NCBI GenBank assembly: GCA_964487605.1
Contig: CAZARU010000008.1
Location: 1-64,000 of the forward strand
DNA length: 64,000 bases
Origin: JAJDAH01 sp964487605
GTDB lineage: Bacteria > Myxococcota_A > Polyangia > Polyangiales > Polyangiaceae
Direction: 5' to 3'
Shown: positions 56,728 through 64,000 of the stretch, one piece after another
How positions within the stretch are numbered: the stretch's first letter is position 1
How the letters are laid out: every line of letters begins with the position of its first letter
Translations under genes and position numbers: made by a program
Notes under the pieces: generated by a model
Seen by the model: the letters and a program-made list of their open reading frames with translations, nothing else
Database searches by the model: none
Told to the model about the DNA's origin: nothing

Positions 56728-58227
56728 TTGGAGGAGGAACGCGCAGACGTCGAGCTGGAGCGGGACCTCTACCGCCGACTGCTCGAGCTCGGCGAGGGCG
56801 ACGACGTCGCACCCTTCCTCGACGAGGCGCTGGCGCTGGTCGTGAGCGTGACCCACGCGCGGCGCGGGTACCTCGAGCTTCGAGCCGGCGGAAAGCCGAA
56901 GTTCTGGCTGGCCAAGGGGTTTGGCGACCAGGAAGTCGAGCGTCTTCGGGCCGAAATCTCCACGGGGATCATCGGGCAGGCGCTGCAGACGGGGCGCGCC
57001 GTCAGCACGGCGAGCGCCATCGACGACCCCAGGTTCGCGGCCCAGGGAAGCGTCCAGGCGCAGCGAATCCGCGCGGTGCTGTGCGTGCCCATCGGCGCGC
57101 CGTCCGTCGGCGTCGTGTACCTCCAGGGGCGTGACGAGCCCGGACCGTTCCCACGGGCGAGTCAGGCGCTCGCGGAGATCTTCGCGCGCCACCTCGCGCG
57201 GCGCGCCGACCGGCGCCTTCGCCTGGAAGAGGAGGAGGAGCGCCGCGATCACACCGCCGAGGCCCGGACGCGCCTGCGCGTGGACGGCCTCATCGGCACG
57301 AGCCGCGCGCTGGCCCGGCTGCTGCAGGGCTTGCTCGTCGCCGCTCCCGTCGACATGGGAGTGCTCATCACGGGCGAGAGCGGCACCGGCAAGACCGCCG
57401 TCGCTCGCGCGCTGCACGACAGCTCACCCCGGGCCGCGGGCCCGTTCGTCGAGATCAACTGCGCGGCCATCCCCGGCGCCCTCTTCGAGAGCGAGCTCTT
57501 CGGCGCGGAGAAGGGCGCGCACAGCACGGCTGATCGCCGGATTGATGGCAAGGTGGACGCCGCGCGGGGAGGAACGCTCTTCCTCGACGAGATCGCCGAG
57601 ATCCCGCTCGAACAGCAGAGCAAGCTGCTGACGTTCCTGCAGAGCAAGACGTATCGCCGCCTCGGGAGCACCCTCGACGTCAAGGCGGACGTCCGCATCG
57701 TGGCAGCCACCAACGCCGACCTCTCCGACCGCGTCGCGCGAAGGCTCTTTCGAGACGACCTCTACTACCGGCTCACGGCGCTCGAGCTCCACGTCCCGTC
57801 CCTCGCAGAGCGCCCGGAGGACGTGCCGCCCATAGCCGACGCCGTCGTCGCCAGGGTGGGCGCCGCCCACGGTCGGCACCTGCCGCTCGGTCGCCTGGCG
57901 AAGCGCGCCCTCGCCGAGGCGGAGTGGCCCGGCAACGTTCGCCAGCTCGAGAACGTCGTCCAGCGCGGCTGGGCCACCGCTTCCGCGCTCGGCGACGCCG
58001 TCGTCGAGCCGCGCCACCTGTTCGCGCACCGCGCGGCCGAGGCGCCCGCAGGTGCGGACGCGCTGACGTACCACGACGCGCTCCGCCGCTTTCAGACGCG
58101 CTTCCTCACCGAAGCCCTGGAGGCGGGCGACTGGAACGTCTCGGAGGTCGCGCGACGCCTCGACGTCTCGCGATCACGGCTGAACGAGCTGTTACGCTCC
58201 CTCGCGGTCGAGAGGCCCAGGCGATGA
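56728..58227 (+). CDS. GAF-AAA+ enhancer-binding-type regulator with altered GAFTGA loop
   Basis: The 499-residue protein has a GAF domain (about 20-160), the AAA+ domain of sigma-54 activators (about 185-420) with Walker A GESGTGKT (216-223), Walker B GGTLFLDEI (281-289) and Sensor-type YYRLTALELHVP, and a C-terminal Fis-type helix-turn-helix (about 460-495). The sigma-54-contacting GAFTGA loop is replaced by GAHSTA (263-268), so contact with sigma-54 is doubtful. TTG at 56728 is the only start compatible with the conserved N-terminus. The stop overlaps the kinase start (ATGA). Confidence 0.88.
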   Translation: MEEERADVELERDLYRRLLELGEGDDVAPFLDEALALVVSVTHARRGYLELRAGGKPKFWLAKGFGDQEVERLRAEISTGIIGQALQTGRAVSTASAIDDPRFAAQGSVQAQRIRAVLCVPIGAPSVGVVYLQGRDEPGPFPRASQALAEIFARHLARRADRRLRLEEEEERRDHTAEARTRLRVDGLIGTSRALARLLQGLLVAAPVDMGVLITGESGTGKTAVARALHDSSPRAAGPFVEINCAAIPGALFESELFGAEKGAHSTADRRIDGKVDAARGGTLFLDEIAEIPLEQQSKLLTFLQSKTYRRLGSTLDVKADVRIVAATNADLSDRVARRLFRDDLYYRLTALELHVPSLAERPEDVPPIADAVVARVGAAHGRHLPLGRLAKRALAEAEWPGNVRQLENVVQRGWATASALGDAVVEPRHLFAHRAAEAPAGADALTYHDALRRFQTRFLTEALEAGDWNVSEVARRLDVSRSRLNELLRSLAVERPRR

Positions 58228-60776
58228 CCGAGGCGCTCGATCCCCGCGACACCGAACCGGAGCCACCGAAGACCATCGGCGGCTACGAAATCCTCCGACG
58301 CCTGGGCGGCGGCGGCATGGGAAGCGTGTACGAAGCCGAGGAGCCGAACATCGGCCGTCGCGTCGCGGTGAAGGTGCTGCGCAGGCGCTTCGCGGACGAT
58401 CCCGAGTTCACCGAGCGGTTCCGCAACGAGGCGCGCCTCTCCGCGTCGGTGGGGCACCCGGCCATCGTGGATGCGTTCGCCTTCGGAAAGCTGGAGGACG
58501 GACGCCCGTACTTCGTGATGCCGCTGCTCGCGGGCGAGTCGGTGCGCGACGCCCTGCGCGCGCGAGGGAAGATGGGACCCGGCCGAGCGTGGGCCATCGC
58601 GCGCGACACCGCGAGCGCGCTCTCGGCCGCCCACGCGGCCGGACTCATCCACCGCGACCTCAAGCCCGACAACGTGTTCCTCGAGCGCACGGCCGCGGGC
58701 GAGCGGACGCGCGTCATGGACTTCGGCATTGCCAAGAGCGTGGCGGGCACCGCGCACCCCGACACGCCCAAGACCCAGACGGGCGTGCTCCTGGGGACGC
58801 CGGCCTACATGGCGCCCGAACAGTGGTGGGGCGCCAAGATGGACGCGCGCGTGGACCAGTACGCGCTCGGCGCGATGCTGTTCGAAATGCTCGTGGGCGC
58901 GCCGCCCTTCGACCCGTATCACGAGTCCGGCATCATGCGCCTGCACCTGCACCAGGCGCCGCCGTCCCTGGAGAGCGTGGGCGTCGCCGCCTCGCCGGAG
59001 GCCGAGGCCGTGGTCGCGCGCCTGCTCGCCAAGGAGCCCGAGGAGCGGTTCGCCGACATGGCCGCGGTCATCGCCGCGGGCGATGCGGCGTTCGCCGGCC
59101 TGCCCGAAGACGCCGTGGGCGAGGGGCGCGACGCCCTCGAGTACGCGTCCACCGTCGCACAAGAGAGCGATGCGGCGCTCGCCAGCGCGCCGACCGAGAC
59201 GGTGCACGGCCTGCAGGCGTCCACGGCCATCAGCGCCCATCGCCTCTGGAAGAGGTGGATCTACGTCCACCTGGTCACCACCGTGGCGGCGCCGGCGCTG
59301 CTCCTCGGCGTGGGCTACGCCGGCGAGGACCGCTTCGATCCGCGACAGTGGTTCCGGATAGCCGGCTTCTTCGCCTTCATCATCTTCGGCGCGTGGCTCC
59401 TCGGCGCGGCGGTGCTTCCCGCTCTCGGTCGGAGCGGCCCCGAACGCTTTCGAGCGCTGTCACGCGGCCTCGTACTCACCCCGGCGGTCGTCGGTGCGCT
59501 GGGCACGTACCTGAACTGGGAGATGGTGCGAAAGGTCGTCCTCGGCCTGGACACGACGAAGCAGTTCCGGATCTTCAACGTCGGCACCTACGAGGCGGGG
59601 GCCGCGCGTTTCCTCGGCCTCGGCCTGGCCGTGGGCCTCCTGCTGTCCCTGGTGGCGGTGCAGGGCACGGGCCGCCGCAGCGCCGATGCGCCCGCCGCCG
59701 ACCCGAGGTCGAGATCGACCCTCGCCCTCGCGGGCGGCTCGGTTGCGGTGGGCGCCGCGGCGCTCGCCCTCGGAGCGCCGAGCGGCGCGTACGTCTGCGG
59801 CGTCGCGGCGCTCCTCTTCTCGGTCTCGTACCTGCTTCCCGTCGCCTCGGCGGACGGCGCTTCGCAGATCGAGCGCTCGGCGTTCGGCGTCATGACCCTC
59901 CTCGTCGCTTCGGGTGTCGCCTTCGAGCGTGTCTCCGCGCGTAGCTCCATTCTCTGGCAGGAGCAGGGCAGCCGCGGCGCGCGCATCTTCGAGGTGCTGG
60001 CTGCGCACGCGGAGCTGCAGGCCACGACCGTCATCGTCGCCGCCGTGGTCGTCGCCGTGGTCGGTCTCGAGGTCAGCCGGCTTCGCGCCGTCACCACCGC
60101 GAGGGTCCTGCGCTCACAGGCTGCGCTCCTCGCGTTTCTCGCGATCGCGGTGGTCACCGACGTGGCCCTGACGCGGCGCCACGATGCGCTGCGCACCGCC
60201 AGTCGCACCGCGCTGGAGGAGCAGTTCGCGCTGTTCGCCCAGCTCGACCCGCCTTCCACCGACGCCCTCGGCGACGCCGCGTTCGATCCCAGCGAGGGTC
60301 CGGCCCTGCAGATCACGCCGACGGTCGTCGCCGTGAACGGCGTGGAGGTGACGCGGCTCGCGGCCGTGGAGACCCCCGTCGGACGCTCTCGCATCGAGAA
60401 CGCCCTGTTCGAGGCGCTCGCGCGCTCCTCGGCCGCGCCGCTCTCGTGCCTGGTCGATCGACGCGTGCCGTGGTCCGCCGTGGAGTCGCTGCTGGGGATC
60501 GCCCACGCCGCGGGCGCCACCGACGCGGAGCTGCTCCTGACGCGCGGCCCTCCGCCCACGCTGCCGCGAACCGGGCCCCCCGAGGCGACCTACGTCGAGT
60601 CGAAGGACTTCGCGGCCGTGAAGGCGCGCCTGGGCACGGCCGGCACGGCGCTCGACGGCAAGAAGCCGTTCGGCGACCTCGCTGCGGCCCTCGTGTCGGA
60701 GGCACAGGGCGGGAAGGTCGTCGCCGTGAGGGTGGCGGCGGCACCCTCACCGCCCGGCCGGGATCCCGGACACTGA
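58224..60776 (+). CDS. Ser/Thr protein kinase with multi-TM region and C-terminal ExbD-like domain
   Basis: The 850-residue protein begins with a complete Hanks-type kinase (about 20-290): Gly loop GGGGMGSVYEAEE, Lys50, HRDLKPDN (Asp145, Asn150), DFG Asp166, APEQWW. A spacer (about 290-345) precedes about eight to ten hydrophobic helices (about 350-655). The C-terminus (about 655-850) is soluble and resembles the periplasmic ExbD/TolR fold: ALQITPTVVAVNGVEVTRLA, LSCLVDRRVPWSAVESLL and AHAAGATDAELLLT. The kinase would face the cytoplasm and the ExbD-like part the periplasm. It overlaps the regulator by 4 bp. Confidence 0.85.
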   Translation: MTEALDPRDTEPEPPKTIGGYEILRRLGGGGMGSVYEAEEPNIGRRVAVKVLRRRFADDPEFTERFRNEARLSASVGHPAIVDAFAFGKLEDGRPYFVMPLLAGESVRDALRARGKMGPGRAWAIARDTASALSAAHAAGLIHRDLKPDNVFLERTAAGERTRVMDFGIAKSVAGTAHPDTPKTQTGVLLGTPAYMAPEQWWGAKMDARVDQYALGAMLFEMLVGAPPFDPYHESGIMRLHLHQAPPSLESVGVAASPEAEAVVARLLAKEPEERFADMAAVIAAGDAAFAGLPEDAVGEGRDALEYASTVAQESDAALASAPTETVHGLQASTAISAHRLWKRWIYVHLVTTVAAPALLLGVGYAGEDRFDPRQWFRIAGFFAFIIFGAWLLGAAVLPALGRSGPERFRALSRGLVLTPAVVGALGTYLNWEMVRKVVLGLDTTKQFRIFNVGTYEAGAARFLGLGLAVGLLLSLVAVQGTGRRSADAPAADPRSRSTLALAGGSVAVGAAALALGAPSGAYVCGVAALLFSVSYLLPVASADGASQIERSAFGVMTLLVASGVAFERVSARSSILWQEQGSRGARIFEVLAAHAELQATTVIVAAVVVAVVGLEVSRLRAVTTARVLRSQAALLAFLAIAVVTDVALTRRHDALRTASRTALEEQFALFAQLDPPSTDALGDAAFDPSEGPALQITPTVVAVNGVEVTRLAAVETPVGRSRIENALFEALARSSAAPLSCLVDRRVPWSAVESLLGIAHAAGATDAELLLTRGPPPTLPRTGPPEATYVESKDFAAVKARLGTAGTALDGKKPFGDLAAALVSEAQGGKVVAVRVAAAPSPPGRDPGH

Positions 60777-60966
60777 CGCTCGCCCGACGGCCGGAAAATC
60801 GGCCAGCACCGCCGTGCCCCGCGCCGCGCAGCGCGCCTCCGCCGGCGGTTTCGCACTGGGCTCGCGAATCGAGCCGCCCCGTGGCGACTCGGGAGCGCGA
60901 CGGCACGCCGCTCGCAAAGGGTTCGCTCGTGGCGGCTCGAAGGGAGCCGACGAAAGGAAAACGAAG

Positions 60967-61305
60967 ATGGTCAGGTACTTTCAAGAGGGTGGCTTCTCGA
61001 TGTGGCTCATTCTGATCGTGGGGGTCGCCTCGGTCGCGGTGGCCGCCGTGCGACGGGGCGAGGGTCGCTCGCGCGCGCTGTGGATCGGGAGCTACGCCAG
61101 CCTCGTCATGGGCGTGTTCGGTATGGCGATGGGCATGCACGCCGTGAGTCAGCACATCGTGCGATACGCCGACAAGGGCGCCGCCGTCGCCGCAGGCCTG
61201 GGCGAGCTCAGCAACAACGGAACGTTCTCGGCGCTGCTGGCCACGGCGCTCGCCGTGGGTGCGCTCACCCTCGCGCCAAAGCGCGCGAACACGGCCGTCG
61301 GGTGA
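60967..61305 (+). CDS. Miniature ExbB/TolQ-like membrane protein
   Basis: The 112-residue protein has an ExbB-type N-terminus (YFQEGGFSMWLILIVGV) and two further hydrophobic helices joined as in ExbB/MotA: GVFGMAMGMHAVSQ corresponds to the G-x-x-G-T-V-x-G-M turn and AAGLGELSNNGTFSALLATALAVG to the A-x-G-I-x-E-A-L...G-L-x-V-A helix. The large cytoplasmic loop of ExbB is missing. AAAGGA precedes the ATG at 60967. It follows the kinase-ExbD fusion by 190 bp and is the natural partner of its ExbD-like domain. Confidence 0.7.
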   Translation: MVRYFQEGGFSMWLILIVGVASVAVAAVRRGEGRSRALWIGSYASLVMGVFGMAMGMHAVSQHIVRYADKGAAVAAGLGELSNNGTFSALLATALAVGALTLAPKRANTAVG

Positions 61306-61320
61306 CGCGGCGGGGCGTCG

Positions 61321-62658
61321 TCAGTACCAGGCCGCGCCGAGCCCCAGTGCCACGATGAGCGGCCAGTCTGCTTCGAGAGGCGGCAGCACCTGAGCCGCGA
61401 TCCGGATGGCAGGGTCGGGATCCGCACGATCGGGATGAGCCCGCAGGGTGGTGATGTCGAGGGTCACCTCCGCGCCTCCGTAGTTGAAGCGCGTGTCGTT
61501 CTCGCGACCGCCCGTCTCGTCGCTCCCGAACGCTCTGTCGAGATTGAGCTCGTACTGGAGCGTCGGCGAGTACGCCACACCGAGCATCACGCCGCGCCAG
61601 GTGTCGTTGCCGTGGTACCGCCCGAAGCCGAAGTGGATGGCTACCTGCAGCGGCACGTTCGCGAAGAACAGCGTCTCGTTCTCCTCGTCCTCGGAGCGCT
61701 TCGCGCCGCCCGCCGAGTTCCGCTTGTACGTGAACCCGATGGGGCGTCGGCTGAACACGGTGGACAGGTCACCGCCGATGCCCATCCGGAACGCGGCGAT
61801 GACCTCGCCGCGGCTCGTCGTGGGATCGGGCAGCGGCAGCACGAACAGCCCGACGCGGAGCGCCACCCCGCCGCCGATCCCCAGCGCGTCGCCCGAGCCG
61901 CGATCGGTCTGCCCGGTGACGGGATTCGTCTCCTCGAACGACAGGTCCCCGAGGCGCATGCCGACCAGCTGGAGCCGAGCCTCGTACGTCGGTCGAAAGC
62001 CTCCACGGCGCTCCCACGCTTCGCGCCGCACCTTGGGGTCTTCGAGCGTGCGGACGTTCTCCTGCACGTTGGTCTGGCCCCCGAAGACCTTCCAGCGATC
62101 ACCCGCAGGCTCCGGCTCCGCGGCGGGCGGAGGGTCGGTCTCCGCGGGCGGCGTGGCTTCGGCCGCGGCGGGCGCCTTGCCGAGCAGCTCCTCGAGCGCG
62201 GGCACGACGGCCGCGCCCGGGTCGCCCTTCGGCGCCTGGACGTTGCGCGTCCCCGGACCGCCCTCGCTCACCACGATGACGGTCACGAGGGCGGTGCCGC
62301 CCTGCTCCGACGTCTTCGTGACCCGGACGAGCACGTCCGCACCGAGCGCACCGCGCAGCGCCGAGAGTCGAGAGGCGTCCGAGGCGACGACGCCCGCGTC
62401 GAGCGCGCCCACGCGCTCCGCAGCGCTCATCACGTCGGCGTCGCGCAGCGCTTCGAAGCCGCTCGCGCGCAGCACGTCGTACAGCCTGGCGCGCAGCTTC
62501 GCGCTCTCGGTGGCATCGGTCGACACGTCCGAGACGACCACCGCCTTGCCCTTGCTCTTCGGCGCCGTCTGCTCGGCACCTGCCGCCGACGCGCGGAGCA
62601 CGAACGCCGGACACGCCGCCAGCGCCAGGACCAAGCACAGCCTCCTCACGCGGTGCAT
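61321..62658 (-). CDS. Outer-membrane barrel protein with N-terminal GNA1162/TolB-like domain
   Basis: The 445-residue product has a Sec signal peptide (LVLALAACPAFVLRASA; the C is not lipobox-like because PAF follows). A small alpha/beta domain (about 40-165, AVVVSDVSTDATESAKL and LGADVLVRVTKTSEQGG) resembles periplasmic TolB-N/CsgG-type nucleators. A Pro/Ala/Glu-rich linker precedes a beta-rich region (about 205-445) of alternating strands ending in the aromatic GLGAAWY, as outer-membrane barrels do. It converges on the mini-ExbB gene with 15 bp between stops. Function unknown. Confidence 0.6.
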   Translation of the reverse strand: MHRVRRLCLVLALAACPAFVLRASAAGAEQTAPKSKGKAVVVSDVSTDATESAKLRARLYDVLRASGFEALRDADVMSAAERVGALDAGVVASDASRLSALRGALGADVLVRVTKTSEQGGTALVTVIVVSEGGPGTRNVQAPKGDPGAAVVPALEELLGKAPAAAEATPPAETDPPPAAEPEPAGDRWKVFGGQTNVQENVRTLEDPKVRREAWERRGGFRPTYEARLQLVGMRLGDLSFEETNPVTGQTDRGSGDALGIGGGVALRVGLFVLPLPDPTTSRGEVIAAFRMGIGGDLSTVFSRRPIGFTYKRNSAGGAKRSEDEENETLFFANVPLQVAIHFGFGRYHGNDTWRGVMLGVAYSPTLQYELNLDRAFGSDETGGRENDTRFNYGGAEVTLDITTLRAHPDRADPDPAIRIAAQVLPPLEADWPLIVALGLGAAWY

Positions 62659-62682
62659 TGTGCCAAAGCCGCAGCCGACGGG

Positions 62683-62904
62683 TCACGTTTTCGTGAAGCG
62701 CGTCCCGTTCACGACGAACTCGACCCGCGAGGGGGCGTTGCCGAGGCAGAGCGCGGGCCGCGCCGAACCCGAGCCGGGGCCGGAGGCCCGCAGCCGGAGA
62801 GGCACGGCGCTCGGCCCGCTCGCCGTCGGGCTCGCCCACAGCCACGGCGGAAGCACGCCGCCACCCGGCCGACGTGACGCGGACGCTGTCCTGAACTCAC
62901 TCAC
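62683..62904 (-). CDS. Possible small protein of unknown function
   Basis: A GTG-started frame of 73 residues overlaps the last 8 bp of the aminotransferase gene. It is Pro/Ser/Arg-rich and ends CLGNAPSRVEFVVNGTRFTKT, the only protein-like part. The composition is close to that of shadow frames in this DNA, so coding is doubtful. The GTG-AG-TGA overlap with the upstream stop is the only positive sign. Confidence 0.2.
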   Translation of the reverse strand: MSEFRTASASRRPGGGVLPPWLWASPTASGPSAVPLRLRASGPGSGSARPALCLGNAPSRVEFVVNGTRFTKT

Positions 62905-64000
62905 CCAGGGCCACATCCAGGGCTTCGATCAGACGCTTCACCTCGGCGGGCGTGTTGTAGTGCACCATGCTGACGCGAACCACGCCGCCTGCGTGCCCGA
63001 GTGACAGGGCTTCGATCGCGCGACGCGCGTAGAAGTCGCCCCACCGGATCGCCACGCCCTTCGCGTCGGTGACCCGGACGATCTCGTCCGAGCGGCGGCC
63101 TTCGACCACGAACGACACGATGCACGTGCGGCGGTCGGGGTCCGCGGTGGGAGGTCCGAGGACGCGAACCCCGGGGCGCGTCCCGAGCCACTCGAGGAGC
63201 GGCCGCGCGAGCGCCTCCTCGTGGCGCGCCATCAGGTCGAACGTACGGTCCAGTCGCGCAGCGAGGCTCCCGGCGACGGCCGGCCAGTGACGTTCGTGCA
63301 GAGCGTCCAGGTACTCGACGATGCCCGGGAGCGACGCGACGAGCTCGTGGTTCACGTTCCCCGGCGTGAGCTTGTACGGAATGGCGTCGTCGCCGATGAA
63401 GAAGTGGTTCTGGCTCGCGAGCTCGAGGAGCCGCTCGCGCCGGGCGTAGAGCGCGGCGGAGTGAGGCCCGAACACCTTGTAGAGACTCACGAGGTAGAAA
63501 TCGACGTCGAGTGCGCGAACGTCCAGTCGGCGGTGCGGCGCGTACGCCACGCCGTCGACGCACACGAGCGCGCCGACCGCCCGCGCGCGGCGTACCACGG
63601 CAGGGACGTCCACGATCTCACCGACCAGGTTCGAGCAATGCGTGAAGGCGACGAGCCGCGTGCGGTGGTCGAGGAGCGGATCCAGATCCTCGACGTGCAG
63701 CGACGCCGTCTCCGGTCGGAGCCTCCACTCGCGGATCTCGATCCCGTGCTCGGACAGGCGGCGCCACGCGCCGACGTTGGCTTCGTGGTCCAGGTTCGTG
63801 ACGACGACGGCGTCCCCACGCGAGAGGCGCGGGCGGAGCGCCTGGGCGAGGACGTAGACGTTCATCGTCGTGGAGGGGCCGAGGACGATCTCGTCCGGGT
63901 CCGCCCCCAGGAGCTGCGCCACGGCCTCGCGGCCCTTCGCCACCAGGTCCGTCGCGCGAGCCGACAGCTCGTGGGTCGCACCGAGCTGGACCTGCACGGT
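62897..64000 (-). CDS. Class V aminotransferase / cysteine-desulfurase-like PLP enzyme (cut at its 5' end)
   Basis: The frame runs off the window end without a convincing start, so about 30-40 N-terminal residues are missing; 367 residues are visible. The class V fold is clear: ILGPSTTMNVY-type phosphate loop, VTNLDHEANVGAW, the aspartate in VCVDGVAYAPHRRLDV and the PLP lysine in SLYKVFGPHSAALY. The C-terminus ends in GVVRVSMVHYNTPAEV, typical of the cysteine desulfurase-like (not SufS) group. Reaction could be C-S lyase or aminotransfer; it cannot be told. Confidence 0.85.
   Translation of the reverse strand, partial: TVQVQLGATHELSARATDLVAKGREAVAQLLGADPDEIVLGPSTTMNVYVLAQALRPRLSRGDAVVVTNLDHEANVGAWRRLSEHGIEIREWRLRPETASLHVEDLDPLLDHRTRLVAFTHCSNLVGEIVDVPAVVRRARAVGALVCVDGVAYAPHRRLDVRALDVDFYLVSLYKVFGPHSAALYARRERLLELASQNHFFIGDDAIPYKLTPGNVNHELVASLPGIVEYLDALHERHWPAVAGSLAARLDRTFDLMARHEEALARPLLEWLGTRPGVRVLGPPTADPDRRTCIVSFVVEGRRSDEIVRVTDAKGVAIRWGDFYARRAIEALSLGHAGGVVRVSMVHYNTPAEVKRLIEALDVALGE

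Noticed and set aside
1..64000. tRNA, rRNA, CRISPR arrays, insertion sequences, phage or plasmid origin genes
   Set aside because: None was recognised by eye. Inverted repeats found are short and not transposon ends. A covariance-model scan would be needed to exclude tRNA or ncRNA genes.

Overview
The window is a high-GC stretch of gene-dense bacterial chromosome, roughly 70% GC by eye, with strong third-position G/C bias. It most resembles Myxococcota, probably a Polyangia-type lineage. The reasons are the large number of predicted lipoproteins (about 17) with Gly/Ala/Ser-rich linkers and cysteine-rich or putative metal-binding domains, two C-terminal tails like the MYXO-CTERM sorting signal, a transmembrane Ser/Thr kinase beside an enhancer-binding-type AAA+ regulator, and a Wsp-like chemosensory operon. 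I see no rRNA, tRNA, CRISPR array, insertion sequence or phage. About 50 protein genes are supported; the first and last run off the window.

Layout. 1-2.97 kb: a cut TonB-like membrane anchor, an M48 metalloprotease, a small outer-membrane protein and an NAD(P)-dependent epimerase. 3.1-9.8 kb: a lipid-anchored ferritin-like protein, NAD-malic enzyme, an iodotyrosine-deiodinase-like flavoprotein, a GcvR-like double-ACT protein and a DUF4139 lipoprotein. 9.9-15.7 kb: a DUF1704 (MATCAP-like) metallopeptidase, a type-B carboxylesterase and three surface proteins. 15.8-27.3 kb: the operon cheW-cheR(TPR)-cheW-mcp-cheA(REC)-cheB-hybrid kinase on the minus strand, with a divergent GAF-REC-LuxR regulator. 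27.4-38.8 kb: two Uma2 nucleases, a second ferritin-like lipoprotein, an SUMF1-like lipoprotein, an arylsulfotransferase-like protein and several cysteine-rich lipoproteins. 38.8-49.2 kb: a cytochrome c/copper monooxygenase lipoprotein, a beta-propeller/M28/PDZ peptidase, glyQ, a DUF72 protein and a secreted TldD pair. 49.2-56.6 kb: remnants of an AbiE-like nucleotidyltransferase pair, a vWA lipoprotein, a cytochrome P450, a DUF3089 hydrolase, and a TetR regulator overlapping a PEP-utilising dikinase that resembles rifampicin phosphotransferase. 56.7-64 kb: an AAA+ regulator overlapping a multi-TM Ser/Thr kinase with a C-terminal ExbD-like domain, a miniature ExbB-like protein, an outer-membrane protein and a cut class V aminotransferase.

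How the genes work together. The che operon is packed with 4-bp ATGA overlaps and has no cheY or cheD. It therefore looks like an alternative-cellular-function system whose output runs through the hybrid kinase and perhaps the divergent LuxR-type regulator, not through a flagellar motor. The regulator / kinase-ExbD / mini-ExbB block is the least familiar architecture here and is the best candidate for an undescribed system: a Ser/Thr kinase physically joined to the periplasmic part of a proton-channel stator. A hexamer TANNCT, often TAGGCT or TACGCT, recurs 6-19 bases upstream of many starts and is proposed as the local -10 promoter element, with several leaderless transcripts.
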